DNA from: Pagrus major
Lineage: Eukaryota > Chordata > Actinopteri > Spariformes > Sparidae
Length of the DNA: 64,000 nucleotides
Direction: 5' to 3'
Assembly: GCF_040436345.1 (NCBI RefSeq)
Contig: NC_133235.1
Coordinates: 18,500,660 to 18,564,659, forward strand
The notes below the pieces were generated by a model. It made no database searches. It was given only the letters and a program-made list of their open reading frames with translations, and was not told the DNA's origin. Positions 1-14,525 of the stretch are shown piece after piece (the first letter of the stretch is position 1; every line of letters begins with the position of its first letter). The position numbers and the translations under genes were made by a program.

Positions 1-134
1 TTTTATGTGTTGATTTTAGACGTTTTAAAATCTTCTAATTCTAGGAGGATTTGGTTTTGCTTTTCACAGCATAAATAAATCCTGTTTGTAGGATTGTCTC
101 GCGGCCAAAGTAATGAGATGCTGCTCTGACCAAC

Positions 135-3100
135 CTGTCGATGTAGTATCCAAGGATGGAGCTGCTGCCCTCCACCGCTGGCTGCTTCCAGGTCACCACC
201 ACGTAGTCCTTATTGGCATCATGACAGCGCACATCCAGGGGGGCCACGGGAACACCCTCCACCTCCAAATCGGCATCTGGCATAGCAAGACACACACACA
301 CACACACACACAACACACACTTGTAAGTAGTGCTGTTTCTAAATCAGGCTGATCTCCATGACACACTCAGTGTCCATTTTCTGACCTAGTTACATCGTTA
401 CAGTAGAGCTTGTGTGGCAGGACTGTAGCTAGCTGTCACAGATTATTTTGCATCTTGGTAACATTAAAAAGGGGATTCTGAGGATTTTCTCTCATGCATA
501 AACCTGCTGATTTGTATTACAGATCAGACTCTCTGTGGCGACTTTAAGGGTACGCAGACGGATATAGAAGCGACATTCCACAGAGAAACCAAACACCTCA
601 GAGAGAGTGTCACGTCACTTAAAGACACAGCAGAATTGAATGGTTCCCTCACACGTCCGTGAGTGTGGTGATCTCTAATATGTTGTTTCAATTTGCACAC
701 AACACTGTTGTTGAAAGCTGTGTAAATCAGACTTCAAGTCTAACAGACTCAAACTTTTTGCATTAACATTAAGAGCTTTAGTTGAAATATCCAGCGGGCA
801 GCTTACCTCTGACAAACACATAGGCGGAGTAGGTGTCAAAGCCAGATTTGGTGTTGACGCGCAGGGTGTACATGCCCTCATCCTCCTTGTTGAGGTGGGC
901 GAGGGTGAGTGTGGCACGCTCCCCAGACCAGTGGGTGTGCACCCATTTGGAGGGCTTCAAGGGGACAGCTAACGGGACAAGTGACAAAAACAAAACACCC
1001 ATGATTGGATGCATGTAGCGGATTCATCAGAAAGGTAATATACAGTAGTTATAAAGGAGCATAACGCATTATTTCTGTTTTATTTTTCCACTTACAGTTT
1101 CTGGACCACACAACATTAGGCTGGTAGTTTTTCACAGTGGGATAAATGATGACAGTGCAGCCCAGACTCAGTGTTTCTCCTTCATTGCCGAAGGCCACTT
1201 CGAATTTGTCAAGGATGGTTGTTTTAAAGGTGACACCGTGTTCTGCGGAGAAACCATCTGCAGAAGAAACACTGCTATTAAAACGTTATACCTGCATTTA
1301 CTGACTTTTTGAGCACTTTGTGGCAGCACAACAATCTGTAAACACAACACTGACATATTATCACTTTATAAATGTGTTTTTTTACACATCCAGCAGATAC
1401 AATCATCATTTGGAGATGTTTTTGTTTATCCCCCTGACAAGTGAAAGACCAATATTCACTCTCCTTCTAGCTCCGTATTTGGTCTCCATCAACTCAACAG
1501 TAAAAATGTCTTGCTCCTGAGATAAACGCTAAACTGCATTCACCTGCTGGTCAAATACTTGTTTGGGTTTTCGGGTTTGGATTTAAGATCGTGGTTTGGG
1601 TTAAAGTTAATCCTTTTATAGCTAGGACATTTCATTAATGTGATTGGTCAGGAACAACACAGCACCAAAAGGCAATATCAGATTGTGCACAGAGCAGGTA
1701 GTCAACAGTGGGTTTTTATAGCAGCCTGCTATGGCTGGTAATGGGTTGGATGAAAAAAAAAAAAAACTATAAACAATCTGCAGAGCTGAACATTTTGATT
1801 CGTGCATCTTTCATTCCTACATTCCTACTAATTGTATGTCTTACAGAGCATCTTTGATTACTGTATACACTGTATGTGTAATACTAAATGTAATATACAA
1901 ATCAAGTTGCCTGGTTTTAATCAAAACTTAAGAGAATGATTCAAAATGACTCACGTGGTTTGGGATCTAGTGGGCCTGCTTCCTCGCCATCCTGGAACCC
2001 TGCAGAGAAATACATCCTTCAGCAACCTTGTTGTGTCAGTAACAAGACGCTTCACATTCAACACTGTAGGCACAAAAAACATTTTTCATTTGAGTCTGAA
2101 ATTTCTGACTTTCCTCCAGATGTGTTCTACTAAAGCCAAATCCTGTAAACTAGACACAACTGTGTGACCGTGTTGTGTTTGCAGCGGTATTAATTTAAAC
2201 CTCTACTTTAAGCTTTGACCTCTAACTGAAGGAGAAGGAGCTGCTGCAACAATAATCTGCCAGAAAAAAAAATCAGTTTAACCTACTTTTGACAACAATC
2301 GTAGCCACAGACGAAGATTCTCCTTTCACATTTAGGGCAGAGGCGCAATACTGAGCAGTGTCGAGGAAATCGCAGCTGAAAATAAAAAACGTGCAACATA
2401 AAACATTTATTTTGGGGTAATGAGTATTTGGGGTACATCTCGTTCATTCTAACTGAAGCCGTGCAGCGTGAGCTTAATGATTACCTACTTCTTGATCTCC
2501 AGGGAGTGCATGTTGTAATTGCTCTCGGTTGTGTACTTCTCAGGGTGGGCCTTTGCATCGATGATCACGTTGTTTTTGTACCTTGAAGGCAGCAGAGAGT
2601 CGGCTGGTTTATTTTTACTAATGTCTTGTAAAAAATACTTGCATAGGAGTGTTTAAATTGCCAAATGCACAGTGCAACACGGGGTCATCCTGAGCAATGA
2701 TCTTCTTGTGACATGGCAAACTACAACTACATAGTGTAGTAGGCATAAGGGATTAAATTATAAAGCAGATCTAGGTGCTTTGAAAACTTGAAAACATTTT
2801 CTAGTCGACACCCAAATGAGCATAATATGGGACCTTTAAACTGAAGTGTGTGTGCTCATGTTGCAATGTGGAAAATGTATTTGGCCGATGACAAAAGATG
2901 GAAACTTCTCTATGACACACGAATGACTGATTGCTCTCATCAGCCTCTTTTTCCTTATGACTCAGGAAGGGTGGGGACCAGTGAGTTTGGAGGATATCTC
3001 ACCAGGCAACCCTGGGTTTAGGCCATCCAGCCACAGTGCAGTGCAGCTTGAGAGTCTTGCCCTCCCAAACAGTCTGTCCACGGGGCTTGACGATGAACTC

Positions 3101-6100
3101 TGGACGGTGTGTCAGGTTGTCTGGGTTCATTTTCCTACGGAACTCCACCCACGTGTCCATCTATAGGAAGAGAGCGAACTAAGATTGTCAGATAAATGTA
3201 TCAACTTTATATACTTCATGAGAAAGATTTGATTATTTGAAATTTGATCCACAAAGGAATAAAATGGATTTACCGTCTTGCTCATTTCCATTCGTTCGGC
3301 GGATTCCCTGACGTGTGTTGATCTGGTTTTCTTCTCCACTCTAACATGCATGGCCTCCTTGGCCTCCCTGACAAACAGGTTCCTCATGGCCACATACTGA
3401 ATCCCCTCCTCCGTCACCTCCTCCTCATGAGCCTCCATCAGACCGCGAACAGCGTCATGACTGGCGACACGACAAACCACCGACATGTGAGAGCAGTTTC
3501 AGACTTTCAGTCATGATGTCATTGACTGTAATAAAATGCAGACCATCCATGGTGTTGATTACCTTGCAGTGTCTTCACTCACCTGGCTCTAAACACGGGA
3601 ATGACATAGCCGATAACTTCTTTATCCTTGTCCATTGCCAGGTAGGTGCGTTTGGCTCTCTTGGGTAGCGGGCTCAGTTTAACCACCTCCTGCCCTTTCT
3701 CTGTTCTCACAGAGGTCTTCAGGCTGAGAGGTAAGAGACAACAATCAGAACAGTGGCACTGCAAACACCAATATACATCAGATAGCATATTCAAAAGGGT
3801 TTATTTTGATCTCTTTTCTATATAAAAGCCATATAAAACCTTAAAGCAGGGGCATAAATATAATATATATTGGGGGGATGCTTCCCACCCCAGTCCTGCA
3901 AGTGTATTGTCCAAGTGTTGTTGCCGTACAGTCAACGTCAAACACTCAACTGTCTCTCTAGTTCATTACTTTCAAATGTATCTAAAAGTGGAAAACTAGG
4001 ATGAAAAATGAGTGTTATGGTGTCTATATAACTGTTGTTTGTGATAGTTTTTGTAAAGTGTGTAAGGAGATTTTCGCCTATTTGGAATCTGAGAGATCCG
4101 AATTCACGGAAGAACTGCAGACTCGAAGTGATGAATCAAATCTTTTTACTTCAGGAGAGAGAAGAGGACCAAAGCATGGTTGTTCTCTCCAGACTTTCAG
4201 TGGGCCTTTTATACCATCAGGTTAACAATCTGGATGTCAGGCTAAATTCCTGTTATTAGCTAGTGAATAAATAAAAAGTTCATCCCGTGTGTGAAATGGC
4301 AGGAAGTGAGTTTTAAAAGTTTGAATTTTTCTACCCCTGAGCAGATTTGCATTAAAGGATAGGGATAATAGCATTCAATGTTTTTCTTACACTTATGAGT
4401 CTGAAAACTGCCCCTAATACGCTATTTATGAAGTTTTTTTTAGCAACATTTGCTATAAAGTACAGCTGCACAGCAACGAAATTACCAATCCTTAAAGAAT
4501 AAAGATATGTATTTGTGACCCATTTTCATAGATCTTCACCAGGAACGAACCAGGGGCTAAGAGCCAAATGAGTCATTTTGTGGTTTTTGGTGACACTGCC
4601 AGTGTTATCCATTGATTTACTCCTTCTTGAAACTAATGGGAAAACTTTTAATTTTATGTATTTATTGCTTGAAGTCTGGCAGTGTAAGCAAATACAACAA
4701 ATGCTGCTGACTCAATTCTGATGCTAATAACTGACTGCTATTTAGTTCTAATGAATAAGAGATGAACATTTGCATAATTACTTGACCTAGTATTAGACCA
4801 AGTAATTCAAATGTAACGTCTGCAGTATGCACAACATTTGTCTGTAATGACAAAAAAAAAAAGATACCTAAGAGAAAGAATGCTGAGCTTCAGTACAATC
4901 TAAAAATATTAAAAATCAACAAGTCAACAGTCCAGTTACTCATAAATGGAAGATGTATTTCTGTCCACTTTTTCGACCCTGACCCGTATTACACTCTGAC
5001 TCATGTACCTAACAGCTCCTCGGGTCTCTCTTATTGTCAGCTGAGTCTATAAATGGAGCCGGAACTGGAGGATATGCAGCATGGGTGGGAAAAGTTCATC
5101 TTAAAACCCTGCTTTCACTCATAATCTCTGTCAAATCTGCCCTAGCCTATCCACTTGGCCTCGGAGAGTAGCGGCACAATGCGGCTTTGATAAACTCTAT
5201 TCCCCAGAGTCGAGGTGAGATCAAGTCAACTGAGGAGGCTGAACGCACAGCAGAGACAGACAGATGGAGGGAGTCTCAAAAGATTGCTGCAGAGTTTGTT
5301 TCCTGCTGCTGACTCACCAGGTGTGATGAAAGGAAGTCTTCGGCTCAGCGTGTAAGAAAGTCAAAGGTGTAAAAAGTTTTACTGCTGATAAAAGCGCTTC
5401 ATTCCTTACAGTCTGAGAAGCTACAGTATCTCAAGGTTTAGATGATGAAATTAGAAACTTTCTACGCAATCAGTTACTTTTAACAGAAACAAAGGGGTAC
5501 GACGTCAACACATAACCAAGAGTTATTAACTATTTAACGTCCGTGGAAGCCGGTGCACAGCCGTTTATAATTTCATGACTTCCATACAGTGCCTTTACAG
5601 TTGGCCTAACGGCAACGTCTCATGTCCTGCCTAACAGAAATAGCTTTAGCTGTCCATGAATATATTTGGCAGCCCTTCACTACAGCTGAGATTCCTTCCC
5701 TGACCCCGTTTAGAAAGCTACCATGGTTCCAACATGCACACTGAGCCCGGCAGATTGAAGGACAGAGAAACTCTGACCTTATTGCGTGTAGACAAGTGAC
5801 ACAGTGGAACACACATACAAGATACAGACCCGTATTGATAGACAGTGCCGCTTTCACACAGCACTTGAACTATACTGTGACTGTACTTTGATCAAGCCTC
5901 ATTGGATTCTAACACATGGATTCTCATAGGGCTGCAACAACAGTTATTTTCATTGTCAATTAGTCTGTTGTTAATTTTAATGATTAATCAATCAGTTACC
6001 TGGTGCTTTTTTTTAATATAGCTCCCATTGTATTTATATGTGTTTATTTTTGACCTTAATATGTTCTTTTTCTTCTTTTTTGCACACAAGCAAAGACAAA

Positions 6101-7469
6101 TTTCTGCCTTTTGCATGCAAAAGGTAGACAATAAGGTATTTTGTATTTTCTTCAGAAAATGCTGAAAAATGTCAATCAGCATACACCAAAGCCAAAGATG
6201 AAGTGTTCAAATATCTTGTTCATCCACAACCCAAAGATATTCAGTTTACTGTCATGGAGGAGTGAAGAATCTAGTTTTCTTTCAAAAATGTCTTATACAG
6301 ATTAATCTATTATCAAAGTAGTTGGCGATTAATTCAACAGTTGACAACCAATCGATGAATTGTTGCAGCCCTACTCTCTAAAATATATCAAAGTGGTGAA
6401 AGAGACACAATTTGCAAGTTGGCATCTTCAAATTGTTTACTCTCTATATATTTATATAATATGAATATTTGAAGATGTTAATAAGCTTCAGATTTTAAGA
6501 TGATGCAAATTAAAACATATAAACTACATGAAAAGACTGTTTCTGTCAAAGCACAAAACTATTGCCAGGCTAAGTAGATAGAATAGTTACAAACATTTCA
6601 ACAGCCCACAGATCTGTAGACTTAAGATTTAAGGCTTGAGACTTGGACTAGACTCCGACTTAAGTAATAAAATGAGGATTTTAGTCTTCATCATTTTGAT
6701 ATTCTAAGAGCTCAAGTTTTGACCTGGTAAATTCCTGAAACATTTGAAAATAAATAAATAAATAAGACAATGTCATACAGTCTTACATTGAATATTCAAT
6801 CGTCAGGCCTTTGCATTGAATTGACTCGCTTTAAGCTTTGAAGAAATTCAACTGAAACAGCTTTGGAAATGAATGCTTGTACCCTGACTTGTCATCTGCA
6901 TATCAAGACAGGGAACTTGACTTGAACTTGGCCTAAAACGCTTAAAAACAGCAACAGCGTTAAGGAGAAAGATTCATGTCCTTATAAAAATACAGAACCC
7001 TGACATTAACAGATGAACATCTCCAGGCGGATGAAGACAGCAGACGCTTTCCACGAAAACACTCTTTTTAAGGCTTTGTGTCTTTTTCCCTCCTGCTGCC
7101 TGCTGAACACACTTCACACTAACCAAAAGTACTGTGTTGAATATTTGACAGAGGTCTGCTTGAATGCGTTCATCACTTCCAAAGGTTTAGAAGTGACAGC
7201 TTGAATCAAGAGAACCTCATTTTTATTTCACAGTTTTAAAATATCAACCGTCTGATTCGTATTTTGGGCCTCGCGTCTGAGTCACTCCCATCCTCTTACC
7301 CATGGCTGGTGGTCTTGACAGACGAGAACGACTGCTTGCTAACAGACGACTTGGTGCTCAGGTGATAGCCACTCTCATAGTGATGCTGCTGCTGTTCCAG
7401 CTGTTGATGCTGCTGCTGCTGGTGATGATGATGATGCTGCTTCTGCGTCACTTGTATTGATCGTGACAT
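135..7469 (-). CDS. myom1: Myomesin-1, N-terminal part (10 coding exons, runs off left edge)
   Basis: Myomesin cross-links myosin thick filaments and titin in the sarcomeric M-band. Coding exons in transcript order: 7469-7300, 3723-3583, 3460-3274, 3160-3003, 2581-2489, 2375-2287, 1999-1955, 1257-1096, 968-807, 276-135. Phases agree at every junction and give about 449 residues. The head (about 1-165) starts with a His/Gln-rich stretch and keeps the family motif LSPLPKRAKR. Two immunoglobulin domains follow: about 185-294 (PEFIVKPRGQTVWEG at its start) and 300-407 (SKWVHTHWSGERATLTLAHL, ending YVFVRD). A fibronectin III domain begins at about 408 and continues outside the window. The match to human MYOM1 around SKWV..LWSGERATL, plus the myl12 neighbour, favours myom1 over myom2/3. 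The ATG at 7469 is the only in-frame ATG in its exon; a cag acceptor ends at 7471, one base before it. Confidence 0.93.
291..320. repeat. (CA)n/(TG)n microsatellite before a myom1 3' splice site
   Basis: Eleven CA units, then four AC units. In the myom1 transcript this is a UG-repeat ending about 14 nt before the exon that starts at 276. Confidence 0.9.
1376..1560. repeat. AAAGCTGCATTAATC-family repeat fragment in a myom1 intron
   Basis: It matches 38110-38380 over tttacacatccagcagata, ttcactctccttctagctc and tctccatcaactc. Confidence 0.55.
3724..7299 (-). other. First coding intron of myom1
   Basis: This 3.6-kb intron has no supportable exon. It contains one full-length GGGCTGCAAC-family transposon (5938-6372). 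Confidence 0.7.
5938..6372. repeat. Full-length non-autonomous DNA transposon (GGGCTGCAAC family)
   Basis: The left end agggctgcaac is an inverted match to the right end gttgcagccct. Sub-terminal ATTAATC repeats are also inverted. Internal landmarks are caacccaaagatattcagtt and ttactgtcatggaggagtg. At about 435 bp it is the most complete copy in the window. Confidence 0.8.
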
Positions 7470-8049
7470 CCTGAGGGGCCACTCCACCAACTTATAATAT
7501 CAGACTTTCCTTTACTTTACCAGCTCTGTAAATCAATCTCATTGTTATTATTACAGATTGATTCTTGAATCGGGGGTTAGTTCAGAGCGTGAGATGGTGA
7601 TTAGGTATTAAGGATGGTGGTTTAGGCAACCAGTTGTTAGGATGATGTCATGGTTTTTGTTTTGTGTTAGATCTGGTTAAGATCTACATCTACTGAGTTA
7701 AATGAAGAAGCAGCGGGTATTAAAAAAAACTGTGGCAGCATCGACTTCTAAACATTCTACATCTTGATTTTGTGATTTCAAAGATAACGCTAAAGTTTGA
7801 ATGACAGTCACCTGCACAGGTGGAACTATAAAAGTGACATTCAGGGACAGATGGTAAAATGTTGTGTTTGGGAATGTCTGAAGTAATTTGAGGAGTTGGT
7901 CAATAATTGTATAGATAAACTGTACACATAAAGTAACAGATGTTAAACTCTTATAGGTAGAGGCTGCACCTTATGATTATGTTAATCATTGATTAACATG
8001 TAACAGTAAAGTGGTGTCCTAAGGCCAATGTTGACATATGCAAACTGCA

Positions 8050-8200
8050 TGTTTGGTGCAAGCAAAAGTCTACAGCCCAAATATATTCAGTTGTCGTTGA
8101 AAAAAGAGAAAATAATCACATTTGAGAAGCTGGAACAAGCTTATTTTTGGCATTTTTGTTTTAAAAGAGAGAAAAGTTTTGTTGAATTTTCAGTGGATTC
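8050..8200. repeat. GGGCTGCAAC-family interior fragment
   Basis: Sequence such as cagcccaaatatattcagtt and tttgagaagctggaacaagc matches the interior of the full copy at 5938-6372. Confidence 0.45.
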
Positions 8201-8798
8201 ACCAATGATCAATCCACAAACCATACAGCTCTAACAGGCACTGCTCAAGTTGTACAGCTTGAAAACATGAGCAGCTCCCACAGGCCCATGATTATGTAAC
8301 CACACAACAATAAGGTAACAATAAGCAGTTTATGACAATAGACTTAAAGATGTATTTTATGACGGTTATGTCCTTGAGCAACATCTCCAACAGTCGATCT
8401 GCTGTATGCCTCTTTATTTGTAAAGAGCTACAAACTGTAAACTTGACTGTAAGTCATGAGGGCACAGAGTGCATGAATAGAAGATCTGAGTCACAAACTT
8501 TTTTTTAATTATAGCAAATGTTAAATGAAAAGATGAGCTTCTTTTTAGGATGATATTTCACTTCAATGACACATGCAGTCTAATCTACAAGACACAATAG
8601 CCAAAAACGACAAAACCTTGTTAGTATAAGTGACAATTAAAGTCTCTGAATTACATAAAATTAAAACAATAAAATCAATTAAGTGGTTAAAAGAAGGCCC
8701 CAGGCCTTACTGGGGGATTTTTAAAAGAAGACCAACAGACATAAACTCTAATAACAATTCCTTCTTGATTAAAAAAAATATTTTTGTATATCACTCAC

Positions 8799-8955
8799 CA
8801 CAACTTAGAATTCACCAATCCACAATAGTTGATGAGAGAAAATGTGTGCTAATCCAAAAGTAGCTAAAGCAAGTCCAGGTCCAGGCAGCAGCAGGGTGAG
8901 GGGCAGCGGACAGGACGGCAGTCCACAGAACAAAAATAATGCTGCCACTCGGCAG
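8799..8955 (-). other. myom1: Putative 5' untranslated first exon of myom1
   Basis: The first coding exon of myom1 has a plausible acceptor one base before its ATG, so an upstream non-coding exon is expected. On the minus strand a strong donor (TTGTG/gtgagtga) ends an exon at 8799. It lies about 150 nt downstream of a TATA-like and MEF2-like promoter. The 5' end near 8955 is estimated from promoter spacing, not read directly. This is inference; RNA data would be needed. Confidence 0.45.
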
Positions 8956-8977
8956 AATGCACAAGACACCGTCAGGA

Positions 8978-9008
8978 CCTTTTAAGGCTGGGACAGCTTT
9001 AAATTTAG
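8978..9008 (-). promoter_or_regulatory. Candidate muscle promoter of myom1 (TATA-like box and MEF2 site)
   Basis: Read on the minus strand, 9008-8999 is CTAAATTTAA, a full match to the MEF2 consensus YTAWWWWTAR. About 15 bases downstream, 8985-8978 reads TTAAAAGG, a TATA-like box. MEF2 drives many sarcomere genes, so a MEF2 site just upstream of a TATA box fits myom1. A short (GAGCT)n tandem repeat lies next to it at about 9037-9060. Confidence 0.45.
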
Positions 9009-9750
9009 ACCATGAGACCATGAGAAGGGCCAGACGAGCTGAGCTGAGCTGAGCTGAGGAGCCTCTGCTGGGCCTGGCCCTCAGCTGTGTGCTCACAGCA
9101 CAGCCCACTTGGAAGAGGTGTGGGGACTTCTGCTGTGTACTTCAAGGTTTGGTTAATTAGCTGATAGAAGAGCTGCAGCGCTTCAGTGGCTGTTGAATGG
9201 GATGACATGAATTGTTCCGAAGAAATATCAGATTGATAAAAAAACAAACAAACTCTGCCATATTTCTGTACCTTCACGTATGTACTCACTGAGCACCTTT
9301 TAATGGCAGGGCTGCACCACATGTGACACCAAAGCGCTGTAAACTGACCAGTTCCGCTTAACTTACAGTTCATTTCCTAACTTACTCATATGCAGTCATT
9401 CTGTTGTGCAAAAAAAACATACAAGCTGGTGGACACGACATGTTAATATCTGGAAACGTAACAAAATAAACAGAATAAACTTAAAGACAATTTAACAAGT
9501 TTGTTGGCAATTGCTGCCACCTGCTGGTGGGACATGTAAACTGCAGCGTTCACCGTTTGAACACATATAAAGAGATTATCAAATGAGCTGTGCTTCTTCA
9601 GTAATGTGAGTGTAAAACTCGTAAACATCTTTTCACTATGCTCACACATCACCGCTTCACTGACTCATCTTCTTGTCCTTTGTAAACAAACAGAGACGCA
9701 GACACGCGGACTACATGGAATATTCCAGGCAGTCGGCTCCTCCCACCTCG
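9009..9750. other. Short divergent intergenic spacer between myom1 and myl12
   Basis: About 0.75 kb separates the candidate myom1 promoter (minus) from the candidate myl12 promoter (plus). It holds the (GAGCT)n tract and otherwise no gene or recognisable repeat. The head-to-head layout means control sites for both genes are likely to lie here. Confidence 0.5.
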
Positions 9751-9872
9751 GGCTGTGATTGGTCAGTTCTGGAAAGAGGAAATAAAACATTGATGTTTCC
9801 TCTCCTCCATCAGCCTGTGGATGCTCTGCTAGCTGTCTTCTCAGCCGTTTGGCACTAACGCTTGTATTTTCT
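9751..9872 (+). promoter_or_regulatory. Candidate promoter and first non-coding exon of myl12
   Basis: An inverted CCAAT box (ATTGG) sits at 9758-9762. A good donor follows at about 9873 (TTTTCTAAA/gtaagg), which could end a non-coding exon 1 spliced to the acceptor at 11554. MYL12 genes in other vertebrates have a non-coding first exon. The start site is not resolved here; an alternative donor (gtgggtgag) lies a few bases further on. Confidence 0.4.
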
Positions 9873-12879
<3,007 letters not shown>

Positions 12880-13145
12880 TGGCAGAAGCAGCTCTGGACA
12901 AAGTTTATTCTGTACGTCTTGTGTATCTTTGAGTCTCCACTTAGAACAGCTATATCCTGTTATTTGGCTCATGACAAGCTTCACCGTGGTATAGCTCACT
13001 GAAGGTCATTTGTTTAAGCTGCTTGTTGGACCCCCCTCCAACTCCTCAACGCTACTCTCAAAGCTCATTTGCACATCTGTGAAAACACCACTGCAGGGTC
13101 TGTATAAGCTAGTAAAGATGTAAGACCTTCACGGATTTAACTGGA

Positions 13146-13151
13146 AATAAA
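13146..13151 (+). terminator. Poly(A) signal of myl12
   Basis: AATAAA lies about 270 nt after the stop codon, followed by a GT-rich stretch (about 13160-13190). This gives a short 3' UTR. Confidence 0.7.
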
Positions 13152-13283
13152 CTGAAATGAGGAGTCTGTTATCGTGACTGGTTTGGTTTTACTGATCATT
13201 TGTATTTTGTGGGAGTTAAGAAGTTTGGAGATTAAAATGTGTTCTGAGATGAATCACTAATGCGCTTCGTTTTTCAAAAAGGC

Positions 13284-13289
13284 TTTATT
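13284..13289 (-). terminator. Possible distal poly(A) signal of bag1
   Basis: AATAAA on the minus strand. If used, bag1 would have a 1.2-kb 3' UTR containing two transposon relics and would end roughly 100 nt from the myl12 cleavage site. A nearer, weaker signal cannot be excluded. Confidence 0.3.
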
Positions 13290-13342
13290 TCAAAACAAAG
13301 TAAAATCGATAAGATGCGTCAGTCTTAATGACGGTTTAAAAT

Positions 13343-13660
13343 AGGGCTGCAACCAACAATTATCTTAATTGTCAATTAACATGCAGATGATTTTAACAAT
13401 TAATCGATTAGTCTATAAAATGTAAAAGAAATTGTGAAAAATGCTCAATGCAATTTCCCAAAATTCAAATTGCTTCTTTTATACAACTGAAGGTCCAAAA
13501 CCCAAAGACTCTTTAATTACTGTCATAAATGACAAAAGCCAAATCACCTTGTCCTGGCCACAAATGTTTAATGCTTGAAAAATTACTGAAATGATTCATT
13601 GATTATCAAAATAGAAATTAATTTTCTTTAACCGATCAATCGACTAATGGTTGCAGCGCT
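13343..13660. repeat. Non-autonomous DNA transposon (GGGCTGCAAC family)
   Basis: The left end reads agggctgcaac and the right end gttgcagcgct, an inverted pair. Both flanks contain TTTAAA, compatible with an 8-bp target duplication. The interior holds inverted ATTAATCGATTAG-type segments. It is the same family as 5938-6372. The 8-bp duplication suggests a hAT-type origin, which is inference. Confidence 0.7.
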
Positions 13661-13764
13661 AATTTAAAGTAATACCAATTCCACAGATACATCATTAAAT
13701 GGGATCAGTCACTGAATTTAAAGAAAGGTGTTGGCTTTGACTCTCGATGTAGGTCAAGAAATTT

Positions 13765-14125
13765 ACACTATGACCAAAAGTATATGGACAGCATTGTACT
13801 TCTGGTGTGGGTGAGGATTGCATCAGTTATTTCTATATCTATTAAAACGTCAAGATAATAATGGAAGAATGGCCATTACATGTTCCTGATGCCATTAGTT
13901 GGATTATGTACGACACTGTGGCAAAAGTTCACGATGGACACTTTCCTGTCGCGACATGAAAGTGCCCCTGTGCACAAATCGAGGTCGTTACAGATGTACT
14001 TTTCCCAGTGCGGAGGTGAACATGACCTCAACCCTATCCAAACACCTTATGGATGAATTGGGGCTCAAGCAAGAGTAGACGGCACACATACATGTCCACA
14101 TACTTTTGGTAATGTTGGTACATTG
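13765..14125. mobile_element. Degenerate Tc1/mariner-like element
   Basis: Inverted ends match: accaaaagtatatggaca at the left and the reverse complement of tgtccacatacttttggt at the right. Near 14028-14066 the plus strand reads gacctcaaccctatcc, which would encode DLNPI as in the catalytic-domain tail of Tc1-like transposases. The element is only about 360 bp, so most of the transposase is missing; it is an old internally deleted copy. Confidence 0.6.
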
Positions 14126-14525
14126 CAATAAGAAAAAAACATGTTTTTGTACAGAACTGTTCTTTGACATCATCATTAATAATTTGATAGACATTTGGCT
14201 GTGGCTGTTCTATTCAGCACTACTTTTTGATGGTCTAAGGGGATCTACACAATTTGCCACAATTCAAAGCACCTCTGATCCTTTCACAATGTTACTGTGG
14301 TTACAATATCACGAGGGAGCACTTCATATCTGTCTTTAACCCAGGTAAATGTATCCCAGCTGTACCCAGGATCAGCGCAGATATCCATCTTCCTTCTGTT
14401 TGCAGGAATTTCTCACACATCACGTTAACAATAAATAGACAATGAGCTGCTCCACACAAGTTTTCTGTACACTTTGCAGTTGCTCACAGAGCAATGTATA
14501 GCACATGATATGGGAGACTGTAGCT

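Noticed and set aside
8812-9373. Minus-strand open frames of 98 and 122 residues near the myom1 promoter
   Set aside because: They overlap each other, have no recognisable domain and fall in the proposed promoter and first-exon region.
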